Positions 18,192 through 27,552 of a stretch of 64,000 nucleotides of DNA are shown here, piece after piece. Source of the stretch: JBDGYW01 sp964580055. GTDB taxonomy: Bacteria > Gemmatimonadota > Gemmatimonadetes > Gemmatimonadales > GWC2-71-9. The stretch's first letter is position 1, and the number at the start of each line of letters is the position of its first letter. Made by a program: the position numbers and the translations under genes. The stretch lies in contig CAZOJI010000005.1 of the NCBI GenBank assembly GCA_964580055.1, positions 62,001 through 126,000 of the forward strand. Direction: 5' to 3'. The notes beneath the pieces were generated by a model. That model did not search any database. It was not told the origin of the DNA and saw nothing but the letters and a program-made list of their open reading frames with translations.

Positions 18192-20033
18192 ATGGCGCGA
18201 GACGACCTGCTGTTCTTCTACGAGCGCGAGCTGACATTCCTTCGGCGGATGGGTGCCGAGTTCGCCGAGAAATACCCCAAGATCGCTTCCAGACTCCAAC
18301 TGGAGCCGACCAAATGCGAAGACCCACACGTTGAGCGGCTTCTGGAGGGATTCGCTTTTCTTGCGGCGCGCATTCATCTAAAACTCGAAGATGACATCTC
18401 CGAGATAAGTGAAGCACTGCTCAACCTGATCTTTCCGCACTATGTGCGTCCTATCCCGTCGATGTCCCTGGCGCAACTGGCACTCGATCCCGAGCAGGGC
18501 AAACTCACTAGTGGTTTCGAGGTACCGCGCGGCACCGAACTCCACTCTGCCTCTGTCGGCGGTTCGCCGTGCAAGTTCAGGACATGCTATGACACGACGC
18601 TCTGGCCCATTACAGTAGAAGAAGCTCGCTGGATCACACCCGATCGAATCGACCCACCGATCAGGACTTCCGAGCCCTGGGCATTGCTGCTGCGGCTGCG
18701 TTGTCTGCCAGACGTGAAGTTCGAGAGTCTGGATCTGGAAACTTTGCGCCTGCACCTGAGTGGAGAAGGCAACCTGACGTCGACCTTGTACGAGCTGCTA
18801 TGCAACAACTGCACGAAGCTATTGGCACGCCAACCGGACAAAGCAGGTAAGCAGACTCCGCTGCAGTTGAAGCCAAGCAACATCATACCGGTTGGCTTCG
18901 GCAAAGACGAGGGGATGCTCCCGTACCCGCGCCGTTCGTTCGTTGGGTACGGCCTGCTGCAGGATTACTTCACATTCCCAGAGAAGTTCCTATTTCTCGA
19001 CGTCACCGGATTCAGGGAGCTTCGCGAAGCCGGCTTTGGAGGACGGGCCGAGTTGATATTCCTACTGTCTCAATTCGAGCAGGCGGACCGCCGGGACACA
19101 TTGGAGACGGGGGTCACTGCCAAGACATTTCGGCTCGGATGCACACCGGTGGTGAATCTCTTCGCGCAAACCTCAGAGCCGGTACTTCTGACGCAGAAGC
19201 GTCACGAATACCCTATCGTAGCGGATGCCCGTAGGAGGGAGACCACCAGTGTGTTCTCGGTGGACGAAGTGGTGGCCACCACACCGGGGACATCGAAGAC
19301 GCTCGAGTTCGAGCCGTTCTATTCCCACAGGCACGCCGCACAGGGCAAGGGAGGGCGACTCTACTGGTACGCCAAGCGCCGCGCGGCGCAGTGGTCGAGC
19401 GATGAGGCGACCGACGTGTCCGTTTCGTTCGTGGACTTGTCTGGCCGCGTGGTACACCCGGGACTCGATGCAGTTACGACTCGGCTCACTTGCTTCAATG
19501 GTGACTTACCGGCTCGCCTGCCTTTCGGCAACGAAGATGGCGACTTTTCGCTTCCCGAGGGAGGGCCGATACAAAGGACAGTGGCACTGGTGAGGCCCAC
19601 GTCCGTGGTACAGCCCCCACTAGGGAAATCACAACTCTGGCGACTGATTTCGCAGCTTTCACTCAACTACCTGTCGCTCACGGAAGGTGGCGCGGACGCG
19701 CTCAGGGAGCTTCTCAGGCTTCACAACTTCGCCGACTCTGCGGCAGTCGATAGGCAGATCGCCGGCGTCAAGCGGGTCTCCGGCGAGCCTTGCTACTCGA
19801 GGATCGAAGGCGAATACGGCATCACCTTCGCCAGGGGGCATCGTGTCGCGATAGACTTCGACGAGGACCAGTTCGCCGGAGGAGGCCTGTATCTCTTCGC
19901 AAGCGTGCTGGAGCGTTTTCTCGGTTTGAACGCCCCACTCAACAGTTTCTGCATACTCGCGGCCAGGTCCGAGCAACGGAAGGAGATGCTTCGCGAATGG
20001 CCTCCCAGGGCAGGATGGAAGACACTTCTATAG
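18192..20033 (+). CDS. tssF: T6SS baseplate subunit TssF
   Basis: TssF forms the wedge of the T6SS baseplate together with TssG and TssE. The 613-residue product begins with the family signature (LLFFYERELTFLRRMGAEFA) followed by PHVERLLEGFAFL and the LIFPHYVRPIPSM segment. It ends with the conserved FLGLNAPLNSFCILAARS block. Full family length. The tssG start lies inside its 3' end, so the two are translated together. Confidence 0.95.
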   Translation: MARDDLLFFYERELTFLRRMGAEFAEKYPKIASRLQLEPTKCEDPHVERLLEGFAFLAARIHLKLEDDISEISEALLNLIFPHYVRPIPSMSLAQLALDPEQGKLTSGFEVPRGTELHSASVGGSPCKFRTCYDTTLWPITVEEARWITPDRIDPPIRTSEPWALLLRLRCLPDVKFESLDLETLRLHLSGEGNLTSTLYELLCNNCTKLLARQPDKAGKQTPLQLKPSNIIPVGFGKDEGMLPYPRRSFVGYGLLQDYFTFPEKFLFLDVTGFRELREAGFGGRAELIFLLSQFEQADRRDTLETGVTAKTFRLGCTPVVNLFAQTSEPVLLTQKRHEYPIVADARRRETTSVFSVDEVVATTPGTSKTLEFEPFYSHRHAAQGKGGRLYWYAKRRAAQWSSDEATDVSVSFVDLSGRVVHPGLDAVTTRLTCFNGDLPARLPFGNEDGDFSLPEGGPIQRTVALVRPTSVVQPPLGKSQLWRLISQLSLNYLSLTEGGADALRELLRLHNFADSAAVDRQIAGVKRVSGEPCYSRIEGEYGITFARGHRVAIDFDEDQFAGGGLYLFASVLERFLGLNAPLNSFCILAARSEQRKEMLREWPPRAGWKTLL

Positions 20034-21031
20034 TCCAGGCCGAACTGCAAAAGGAGATACTGGAGGAACCGACATCCTTCCATTTCTTCCAAGCGGTCCG
20101 TGTATTGGAAAGGCTGTTCCCGGATCGGAGGAGAGTCGGGCAGTTCGCCGACCCCAAGGAAGAGGTGGCACGGTTTGGAGCGAACACCAATGTCCACTTC
20201 CCTGCGAGTGAAATCCAGACGCTCGACTTGGAGCCGCACGGCCAAATCAAGCTCACCGTCAACTTCTTGGGGCTGAACGGCCCGCTTGGCATTCTGCCAC
20301 TCTACCATTCTCTATTGGTCGCGGAACGTGTCAGGGCCCGAGATCGTGCATTGCGCGATTTCCTGGACATCTTCAATCACCGCCTGATCTCGTTATTCTA
20401 CCGCGCATGGGAGAAGAACCGTTTTGCAATAGCGTACGAACGAGAACGGTCCGATCCGGTCACCGAACACCTCAGAGACCTCATCGGCCTGGGAATGGAG
20501 AGCGTACAAGACCTTCTCAGCGTTCCCGATGAGTCCCTCCTGTACTATGCGGGACTGTTGGGCCAACAAGCGCGTTCGGCAGCAGCATTGGAGCAGATGT
20601 TAGAGGATTACTTCGACGTTCCGATCGAAGTGGAGCAGTTCGTCGGCGGATGGTATCCGCTTGCAGCCGAGACGCAGTGCGCGTTGGGGGATGAAGAAAG
20701 TGCCTCGTCTCAGCTGGGAACCGGCGCGGTCGCCGGTAACGAGATCTGGGATCAACAAGGACGAATCAGGCTGCGGATCGGGCCATTGAGCCGGCGGCAA
20801 TACGACGACTTCTTGCCGGAAGGATCCGCCTACGAAACACTGCGCACGCTGACCCGGTTCTTCAGCGAAGAGCGTTTCAATTTCGAAATCCAACTCGTTC
20901 TCGCCAAGGAAGATGTACCGGGTTGCGTATTGGGTGGTGAGGGAGAGGAAGCCACTCCGCTGGGTTGGACCACCTGGATGCGGTCGGTACCGTTGTCGCG
21001 AGACGCCGAGGAAACTGTGCTCAACCTGTAG
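19997..21031 (+). CDS. tssG: T6SS baseplate subunit TssG
   Basis: TssG pairs with TssF in the baseplate wedge. I start it at the ATG at 19997 (MASQGRMEDTS), which resembles the usual family N-terminus and overlaps tssF by 37 nt; an ATG at 20015 is the alternative. The open frame reaches back to 19790 but only as tssF shadow. The product of 344 residues has the FHFFQAVRVLERLFP block, the NFLGLNGPLGILPLYH motif and FFSEERFNFEIQLVL near the end. ClpV follows after 11 nt. Confidence 0.93.
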   Translation: MASQGRMEDTSIVQAELQKEILEEPTSFHFFQAVRVLERLFPDRRRVGQFADPKEEVARFGANTNVHFPASEIQTLDLEPHGQIKLTVNFLGLNGPLGILPLYHSLLVAERVRARDRALRDFLDIFNHRLISLFYRAWEKNRFAIAYERERSDPVTEHLRDLIGLGMESVQDLLSVPDESLLYYAGLLGQQARSAAALEQMLEDYFDVPIEVEQFVGGWYPLAAETQCALGDEESASSQLGTGAVAGNEIWDQQGRIRLRIGPLSRRQYDDFLPEGSAYETLRTLTRFFSEERFNFEIQLVLAKEDVPGCVLGGEGEEATPLGWTTWMRSVPLSRDAEETVLNL

Positions 21032-21042
21032 AGGGAATTCGC

Positions 21043-23763
21043 ATGAGTGTAAATCTCAAGTCATTGATCAGCAAGCTCAATCACCAGACGCGTAGTGCGG
21101 TGGAGGCAGCGGCCGGCATATGCGTTTCTCGTACACACTACGATGTCGAAATAGAACACTTCTTGACCAAGCTCCTCGAAGCGAACGACAGCGACGCCGC
21201 GCTGATCCTGAAGCATTTCGGCGTCGACCGGGCACGGTTTTCCAAGGAGCTCACAACCGCACTCGACAGGCTGAAGACGGGCAACGCACGCACCCCGTCA
21301 CTGAGTCCCAGCCTGACCAAGATGCTCTCTGAGGCCTGGCTGCTCGGGTCCGTTGACCTGGGTGCTACTCAGGTGCGCACCGGACACACACTTCTCGCCC
21401 TGGCCACGAACGACGAGCTGAGGCGACTCGCCCGCGATACGAGCAGCGAGTTTCAGAAGATCTCCGCCGAGAGCCTGCGGGAGGAGTTCCCCGCCATCGT
21501 TGCCGACTCCGTCGAGGAAACGTCTGCGATCGCCCCCGCCGAGGGCAAGGCCCGCCGCGCCGGCGGTCCAACACCGAATCTCGATCAGTTCACCCTCAAC
21601 CTGACGGAGAAGGCAAAGCAGGGCGAGCTGGATCCCGTCTTGGGACGCGACTTCGAGATTCGTCAGGTGGTCGACATTCTCACCCGGCGGCGGCAGAACA
21701 ATCCCATTCTGGTGGGCGAGGCTGGAGTCGGTAAGACAGCGGTTGTGGAGGGTTTCACAATGAGGATCGTCACGGGTGACGTGCCTGAAGTCCTGAAGAA
21801 CGTGTCGATTCGCACACTCGACCTAGCCCTGCTCCAGGCAGGTGCGGGCGTGAAGGGGGAGTTCGAGAACCGCTTGAAGGGCCTCATCGAGGAAGTCAAA
21901 TCGTCAGAGACACCTGTGATACTGTTCATCGACGAAGCACACACCATGATCGGCGCCGGCGGAAGCGCGGGACAGGGGGACGCAGCAAACTTGCTCAAGC
22001 CCGCCCTCGCGCGTGGTGAACTGCGCACCATCGCGGCAACCACCTGGTCTGAATACAAGCAATACTTCGAAAAAGACCCGGCTTTGGCGCGGCGGTTTCA
22101 ACTCGTCAAGGTCGACGAGCCATCGGAACCGAGTTGCAGCTTGATGATGCGCAGCGTCGCTCCTCACCTGGAGAAACACCATCGTGTGCGCATTCTCGAT
22201 GAAGGAGTTGACGCCGCCGTTCGTTTGTCGCACCGGTACCTTGCCGATCGGCAGCTGCCGGACAAGGCTGTGAGTGTTCTCGATACAGCCTGCGCCCGGC
22301 TCGCTCTCGGCCAGAGCGCAACACCATCCGCGGTGGAATATGTCAGACGCCGGCTCGACGATCTGGCGACTCAGAAACGGGTGCTGGAACGCGAAGCGGC
22401 GGTCGGAGCTGACCATTCGGAACGACTGGAGCAGATAGCTGCAGATCGCAAAGCAAACGAGATGCGCCTCGCTCAGCTCGAGGAACGGTGGGAGAAAGAG
22501 CGGGAGATGGTCTCCCAAATCAGAAAGGTCAGGGAGCAACTCGAGGCGACAGTCGAAACGAAGGAAGAAGCCGAACGCGGACCGGCAACAGCCGGCCAAA
22601 ACGATTCCCAGATGAACGACCGGTCGGCTGACACGGAGCCCACGGAGCCGGAGCCGAGTGATCCAGCGGCGCTCCGCCAGCAACTAGACAAACTCACAAA
22701 GGAGCTCGAGGAGCTGCAAGGTGAGGAAGGACTCGTGCCGGTGTGCGTAGATGCCGAGCTGGTAGGGCAGGTAATATCGGGATGGACGGGCATACCGGTT
22801 GGCAAGATGCTGCGGGATGAAGTGGCAACGGTACTCAAACTGGAAGACCACCTGGGCAAACGCATAATCGGACAGGCTCACGCACTCGAGCAGATCAGCC
22901 GCAGGATCCGGACCTCACGTGCCAGCATAGAGGATCCCAATAAACCGGTAGGTGTTTTCATGTTGGTGGGCCCAAGCGGAGTCGGTAAGACCGAAACGGC
23001 GCTGGCGTTGTCGGACCTGCTTTACGGTGGAGAGCACAATCTGATCAGCATCAACATGTCGGAGTTTCAAGAGGCACACACTGTCTCAACACTCAAGGGC
23101 TCACCACCCGGATATGTCGGATACGGAGAGGGCGGAGTGTTGACCGAGGCAGTGCGTCGAAGGCCCTATTCGGTGGTGTTGCTGGATGAAGTGGAGAAGG
23201 CCCACCCCGACGTCTTGGAGATGTTCTTCCAGGTCTTCGACAAAGGCATGATGGAGGATGGTGAGGGCCGGCAGATAGACTTCAAGAACAACATCATCAT
23301 GCTCACCACCAATGCTGGCACGGACACCATAATGAAGTTGACTGCGGACCCCGAAACGATGCCCGACCACGAGGGATTGACGAAGGCACTGAAACCCGAG
23401 CTGAACCAGACGTTCAAGCCGGCGTTTCTAGGCCGAATGGTAATCATCCCGTACTTCCCGATCGCCGATGATGCGATGAACGAGATCATCAGACTCAAGT
23501 TGGGTAGGATCGAACGAAGGCTGTTCGAGATGCACAGGATCGATCTCGAGTACGATGACGCCATGGTGGACGAAGTGTCTCAACGGTGCACCGAGGTCGA
23601 GAGTGGCGCGCGGAACGTTGACAACATTCTGACAAACACCCTGCTGCCGGAAATATCGATACGGCTGCTGGAGTCTTTCGCTGACGGCAGGAAGCCGCGA
23701 GCCGTGAGAGTGTCGGTCGCAGACGACGGGGCGTTCCAGTACGCGACCGAACCCACCTCCTGA
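21043..23763 (+). CDS. clpV: T6SS sheath-recycling ATPase ClpV (TssH)
   Basis: ClpV is a hexameric AAA+ unfoldase that dismantles contracted TssB-TssC sheath. The 906-residue product has an N-terminal Clp-N domain, a first AAA+ module with Walker A GEAGVGKT near residue 225 and Walker B VILFIDEAHT, a coiled-coil middle domain with a long acidic insert, and a second AAA+ module with GPSGVGKT near residue 643 and VVLLDEVEKAHP. I take the ATG at 21043 (MSVNLKSLISKLN), which follows an AGAGGGA site and is the standard ClpV start; an upstream open stretch overlaps tssG only. Distinguished from ClpB by context and by its N-terminal domain. Confidence 0.95.
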   Translation: MSVNLKSLISKLNHQTRSAVEAAAGICVSRTHYDVEIEHFLTKLLEANDSDAALILKHFGVDRARFSKELTTALDRLKTGNARTPSLSPSLTKMLSEAWLLGSVDLGATQVRTGHTLLALATNDELRRLARDTSSEFQKISAESLREEFPAIVADSVEETSAIAPAEGKARRAGGPTPNLDQFTLNLTEKAKQGELDPVLGRDFEIRQVVDILTRRRQNNPILVGEAGVGKTAVVEGFTMRIVTGDVPEVLKNVSIRTLDLALLQAGAGVKGEFENRLKGLIEEVKSSETPVILFIDEAHTMIGAGGSAGQGDAANLLKPALARGELRTIAATTWSEYKQYFEKDPALARRFQLVKVDEPSEPSCSLMMRSVAPHLEKHHRVRILDEGVDAAVRLSHRYLADRQLPDKAVSVLDTACARLALGQSATPSAVEYVRRRLDDLATQKRVLEREAAVGADHSERLEQIAADRKANEMRLAQLEERWEKEREMVSQIRKVREQLEATVETKEEAERGPATAGQNDSQMNDRSADTEPTEPEPSDPAALRQQLDKLTKELEELQGEEGLVPVCVDAELVGQVISGWTGIPVGKMLRDEVATVLKLEDHLGKRIIGQAHALEQISRRIRTSRASIEDPNKPVGVFMLVGPSGVGKTETALALSDLLYGGEHNLISINMSEFQEAHTVSTLKGSPPGYVGYGEGGVLTEAVRRRPYSVVLLDEVEKAHPDVLEMFFQVFDKGMMEDGEGRQIDFKNNIIMLTTNAGTDTIMKLTADPETMPDHEGLTKALKPELNQTFKPAFLGRMVIIPYFPIADDAMNEIIRLKLGRIERRLFEMHRIDLEYDDAMVDEVSQRCTEVESGARNVDNILTNTLLPEISIRLLESFADGRKPRAVRVSVADDGAFQYATEPTS

Positions 23764-23820
23764 GCGGCATCGCAATAAGCACGGGGGCTGCAAACAAATT
23801 CGACGAACACCGAGGCGCGC

Positions 23821-25881
23821 ATGGCCAAGTATTCACAAGCGGACCGTATGATGCGAGTTGAGACCGTCCTGGGAGAAGACCAGCTTCTCCTCACCGGCTT
23901 CAGCGGAGACGAGGGTGTCTCGATGCCATTCAACGTGGTGCTCGACATGGTGTCGGAGAAGCCGGACGTGAAGGCATCCGACTTGCTGCGCACCCCCGCC
24001 GTCGTCAAGCTCGAACTGCCCGGCCGCAAGGAACGATCGATACACGGAATCATCAGGAGATTCGTCCAGCAGGGCCAAGCCGAAGGCGAAGCACTCACGG
24101 CATATCGAGCCGAGCTGGTACCGTGGCTGTGGTTCCTATCGCTTTCGGCCGGCTGCAAGATCTTTCAGAACAAGAATGTGCTTGAAATCGTGGAGCAGGT
24201 CTTCAGAGATCATGGGTATTCCGACTTCGAGACGAAGTGTATCAAGACCTATCCCAAGCGTGAATTCTGTGTTCAGTACCGGGAGACGCATCTGAATTTC
24301 GTCTCGCGGCTGCTCGAGGAAGAGGGAATCTTCTACTACTTCCAGCATTCTGACTCCAAGCATATCCTCACACTGGCCGATGACGGCAGTGCCGTGAAAC
24401 CGTGCGAGGTTCAGTCGAGTGCGCGAGTGGTGGCGCAGCCGGATGATTCCTACAAAGAGGATGTCGTGCTCGGCCTGGAATGCGAACACGCGGCACATGT
24501 TGGAACGGTAACCCTCAGAGACTACGATTACTTGAAGCCATCGCTCAATTTGGAGAGCTCAATGTCGGGCGACGGCGAAGAGGAAGTGTACGACTACACC
24601 TTTCCGGGCAACTTCAATACGCCGGAAGATGGCGACCGGCTGGCTCGGCTGCAGCTCGAAGAACAGGAACAGTGGCAGGAGCTGATCCGTGGGGAAAGCA
24701 ATTGCCGCTCGTTCCAGACGGGCTTTCAGTTTGACCTGGAAGGACACTACAGCCGCGACGTGAACAAGACGTATCAGTTGCTGCACGTGCATCATTTGGG
24801 CAAGAACCCTCCGTATCGCGCCGACTATCGCGAACTGGGTCAGTCCGAGTACCGCAACAACTTCGTGGCCATCCCTCATGAAACACCGTTCCGACCCAAG
24901 CGCGTCACACCCAAACCCGTTGTCCAAGGATCCCAGACGGCGATCGTCGTCGGTAAGAGCGGGGAGGAGATCTGGGTCGACAAGCATGGTCGTGTGAAGG
25001 TGCAGTTTCACTGGGATCGTGACGGCAAGAAGGATGAGAACAGCTCTTGCTGGATACGGGTCGCGAGCACATGGGCCGGCAAGGGATGGGGCGCCATCCA
25101 AATCCCGCGGATAGGTCAAGAGGTGATCGTCGATTTTCTCGAGGGTGACCCGGATCTGCCCATCATCACAGGCGGGGTCTACAACGGCAACATGGTTCCT
25201 CCGTATGCTCTGCCGGGCAATCAAACACAAAGCGGTGTGAAGTCACGAAGCTCCAAGAAGGGCGGTTCCGACAACCACAACGAGCTTCGCTTCGAGGACA
25301 AGAAGGACGAAGAGCAAATACTACTACATGCCGAAAAAGACCTGTCGATCGAGGTCGAGAACGACGAGATTCACAGCGTAGAACACGACCGCGTTACTAC
25401 CGTCAAGAACGATGAGACCAGGACAGTCGAGGACGGCAACGAAACAACCACAATCACGAAGGGCGACCAAACGCTCGACATAAAGCAGGGTGATCAGACG
25501 ATCACCCTTGATCAGGGGAGTCAGAGCTTGACACTGAAGATGGGCGATCGCACTGTCACATTGGATCGAGGTAGCGAGACCGTGCATCTCAAGGCGGGAG
25601 ACCAGACCATCAAGCTCGATGCCGGCGACGTAAGCACCGAGCTCGCGTCGGGCAACGTGACCACCAAGACCGCCCTCGGCAAGGTGACCGAGGAAGCGTT
25701 GCAGTCAATTGAGTTGAAGGTGGGGCAAAGCAGCATAAAGGTAGACCAGACAGGTGTCACCATCAGCGGCATGAACGTCAAGATCCAAGGCCAGATCAAA
25801 ACAGAGGTCAAGGGCGCTATGACCGATGTAAAGGGGGATGGGATGTTGACGGTAAAGGGCGGCATAACCATGATCAACTAA
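23821..25881 (+). CDS. vgrG: T6SS spike protein VgrG (TssI)
   Basis: VgrG trimers form the spike that tips the Hcp tube and carries effectors. The 686-residue product has a gp27-like part (about 1-370, with the RETHLNFVSRLLEEEGIFYYF block), a gp5 OB-fold (EIWVDKHGRVKVQFHWDRDG, then WAGKGWGAIQIPRIGQEV and GDPDLPIITGGVYN), and a long repetitive C-terminal beta-helix from about residue 480. There is no extra enzymatic domain, so it is not an evolved VgrG. The C-terminal end is TVKGGITMIN. The next gene starts 2 nt after its stop and is probably co-translated. Confidence 0.95.
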   Translation: MAKYSQADRMMRVETVLGEDQLLLTGFSGDEGVSMPFNVVLDMVSEKPDVKASDLLRTPAVVKLELPGRKERSIHGIIRRFVQQGQAEGEALTAYRAELVPWLWFLSLSAGCKIFQNKNVLEIVEQVFRDHGYSDFETKCIKTYPKREFCVQYRETHLNFVSRLLEEEGIFYYFQHSDSKHILTLADDGSAVKPCEVQSSARVVAQPDDSYKEDVVLGLECEHAAHVGTVTLRDYDYLKPSLNLESSMSGDGEEEVYDYTFPGNFNTPEDGDRLARLQLEEQEQWQELIRGESNCRSFQTGFQFDLEGHYSRDVNKTYQLLHVHHLGKNPPYRADYRELGQSEYRNNFVAIPHETPFRPKRVTPKPVVQGSQTAIVVGKSGEEIWVDKHGRVKVQFHWDRDGKKDENSSCWIRVASTWAGKGWGAIQIPRIGQEVIVDFLEGDPDLPIITGGVYNGNMVPPYALPGNQTQSGVKSRSSKKGGSDNHNELRFEDKKDEEQILLHAEKDLSIEVENDEIHSVEHDRVTTVKNDETRTVEDGNETTTITKGDQTLDIKQGDQTITLDQGSQSLTLKMGDRTVTLDRGSETVHLKAGDQTIKLDAGDVSTELASGNVTTKTALGKVTEEALQSIELKVGQSSIKVDQTGVTISGMNVKIQGQIKTEVKGAMTDVKGDGMLTVKGGITMIN
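25440..25640 (+). repeat. Short beta-helix repeats in the VgrG C-terminus
   Basis: The VgrG tail repeats a unit of about 11 residues with the pattern G-D/S-[QRE]-[TS]-[ILV]-x-[ILV] (for example GDQTLDIKQ, GDQTITLDQ, GSQSLTLKM, GDRTVTLDR, GSETVHLKA, GDQTIKLDA). This is the usual shape of a gp5/VgrG triple-stranded beta-prism and implies a long spike. Confidence 0.8.
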
Positions 25882-25883
25882 CC

Positions 25884-26480
25884 ATGGGTGAAACACCAGC
25901 AGCACTCCGATCGGGCAAGACGTTCGCCGAGATAGTGGATGCCTCGGAATTGAGTGACGAGGCTCTGGCCCTCCGCGCAGACAACCAGGCGCCCAAGGAT
26001 TACGTGGCGGCGTTGGTGGAGCACCGACACTACGCCGACGCCGTTCGCCTACTAGCTCACGCCCTTCCAAAGCGGGAGGCTGTTTGGTGGGCCTGGGTTA
26101 GCGCCAGACGGACAGCGGGTGAGAATCCGCCGGATGTCATACGGGAAGCCCTCCAGGCGACGGAGGCCTGGATCAAAGACCCCACCGATCAGAACCGTCG
26201 AGTAGCGATGGAAAGGGCTGAAGCGGCAGAGTTCTCGACGGCCGCAGGTTGTGCAGGATTGGCCGCTTTCTTCTCCGGAGACTCGATGGCACCTCCCGAA
26301 ATGGACCCGGTTCCGCCAGGTGAGTACATGGCCGCCAACGCAATAGCGGGTTCGATCGTGCTGGCAGCTGTATCGGAGCAACCCGAAAAAGCCAACGAGA
26401 GGTACGCTAGCTTCGTGGAGCAGGGTTTGGTGATCGCCGACAAGATTCAGCTTTGGACTCCGCCGGAGGACGCACCCTGA
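25884..26480 (+). CDS. Small T6SS-linked protein of unknown function after vgrG
   Basis: A 198-residue soluble protein with no membrane segment or signal peptide. It is mostly helical with hydrophobic alanine-rich stretches (ALVEHRHYADAVRLLAHALPKREAVWWAWVSAR and AANAIAGSIVLAAVSE). It resembles small T6SS-cluster proteins that I recall being grouped as DUF6931; that match is from memory and not tested. It begins 2 nt after vgrG, so it is almost surely co-expressed. Genes in this place are often adaptors, chaperones or effectors for the spike. No catalytic motif is visible, and an adaptor or chaperone seems more likely than a toxin, as a guess. Confidence 0.7.
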   Translation: MGETPAALRSGKTFAEIVDASELSDEALALRADNQAPKDYVAALVEHRHYADAVRLLAHALPKREAVWWAWVSARRTAGENPPDVIREALQATEAWIKDPTDQNRRVAMERAEAAEFSTAAGCAGLAAFFSGDSMAPPEMDPVPPGEYMAANAIAGSIVLAAVSEQPEKANERYASFVEQGLVIADKIQLWTPPEDAP

Positions 26481-26509
26481 GATGAATGCCGTCTGGGGAG
26501 AGCTGCGCA

Positions 26510-27427
26510 GTGAGTGAGTTGCGGCGCACCGGAACGACAATAATGAACCTCCCGTCCGTTGGGGAAACGCGGGAACGGGGAGACGAGCTTCTCGATGCGG
26601 TGAGAGAGATGGCCGCTGGAGATTACGAGGTGTTCGGGGAAATCGGCCGGGGCGACGACTCTACTATCGCGTATTTGGCCAGGGACATCGCTGCTTTCAA
26701 GCTGGTCGCCTTGAAACTCACACCCAGTCAGACGGATCCAGATGAGTTTTTGCTCGACGTCGTCGATGAACTGGATTCAACACTACCCTCGTTCGACAAC
26801 CCTTGTCACAAATGTGGCACTCGCCTCTACAAGTGGGGCAGGTTCTGTCCAAACTGCGGCACCGATCTCTACGACAAGGCAGAACAGAAATGGACGGCTG
26901 ACGAGTTGCGCGAGGCTGTACAGGAATTTGCGACGGATAGTTTCGAAATCCTCGGTGAGATGAGAACACAGGGAGGTGGTCGGATCTATTTCGCCCGGGA
27001 TTTTGTGACCCAGAAGGTAGAAGTGCTGAGGCTTCAGAGGACGAGCGAAGATGAATTCTCGCTTGGATTCACCGGCGTCTTGAAACCGGTCATAGCGTCG
27101 GTAGTCGGCAAGGACCGACCCTCCTTGTCGATGACCACTCCGCGCGCACAGTCGGGGCAACGAACTGTCGAGCCCCGTGAGCCGGCCCCACCGGCACCCC
27201 GCAAACCCAAAGAATCTCTGGTCCGCGACGAGCCCTCATTCACACAACCCGTGCAACTGCAAGCTTCCGAAAAAGAAAGCGTAAAACCTCCACGAAGGAA
27301 GCAGGCATCTACTGACGAGGACCCGTGGGCACCGCTGCGTGATTTCGTTCAGCAACCGATCGTGCTGACCGTGCTGTTGGTCTGTCTCGTGCTCGTGCTC
27401 TTGATTATCCTGGCATTAGTGACATAG
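26510..27427 (+). CDS. Tail-anchored protein with two kinase-N-lobe-like repeats around a zinc ribbon
   Basis: Function unknown. I use GTG 26510 because GGGGAGAG lies 7 nt before it; ATG at 26486 and 26543 are alternatives. The protein (305 residues) contains a duplicated unit. Copy 1 (26582-26788) reads ELLDAVREMAAGDYEVFGEI then a Gly loop and LVALKL, like a kinase N-lobe with its VAxK lysine. Copy 2 (26900-27103) reads ELREAVQEFATDSFEILGEM, then a Gly-rich loop and VEVLRL. Between them is a zinc ribbon with CHKC and CPNC. A Pro and Lys-rich linker with an SFTQ motif leads to a final membrane segment ending LALVT. No kinase catalytic lobe is present. The layout matches the protein at 6011-7690 (end VVLT). 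It closes the T6SS array. Confidence 0.72.
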   Translation: MSELRRTGTTIMNLPSVGETRERGDELLDAVREMAAGDYEVFGEIGRGDDSTIAYLARDIAAFKLVALKLTPSQTDPDEFLLDVVDELDSTLPSFDNPCHKCGTRLYKWGRFCPNCGTDLYDKAEQKWTADELREAVQEFATDSFEILGEMRTQGGGRIYFARDFVTQKVEVLRLQRTSEDEFSLGFTGVLKPVIASVVGKDRPSLSMTTPRAQSGQRTVEPREPAPPAPRKPKESLVRDEPSFTQPVQLQASEKESVKPPRRKQASTDEDPWAPLRDFVQQPIVLTVLLVCLVLVLLIILALVT

Positions 27428-27552
27428 ACCATCGGACCACCCACCCAGAGCGAACCGTTGCAGCAGCTCGCAGAGGCACTTTGCCACTGCTTCTGTGGAA
27501 GACATCTACTGCACGACAGGCGCGCGAACGCGAACACCGACGTCCGCTGACA

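Noticed and set aside
19790..19996. Upstream extension of the tssG frame
   Set aside because: Arg-rich translation is a shadow of tssF; TssG similarity begins at 19997.
20965..21042. Upstream extension of the clpV frame
   Set aside because: It lies within tssG; the ClpV N-terminus and ribosome site point to 21043.
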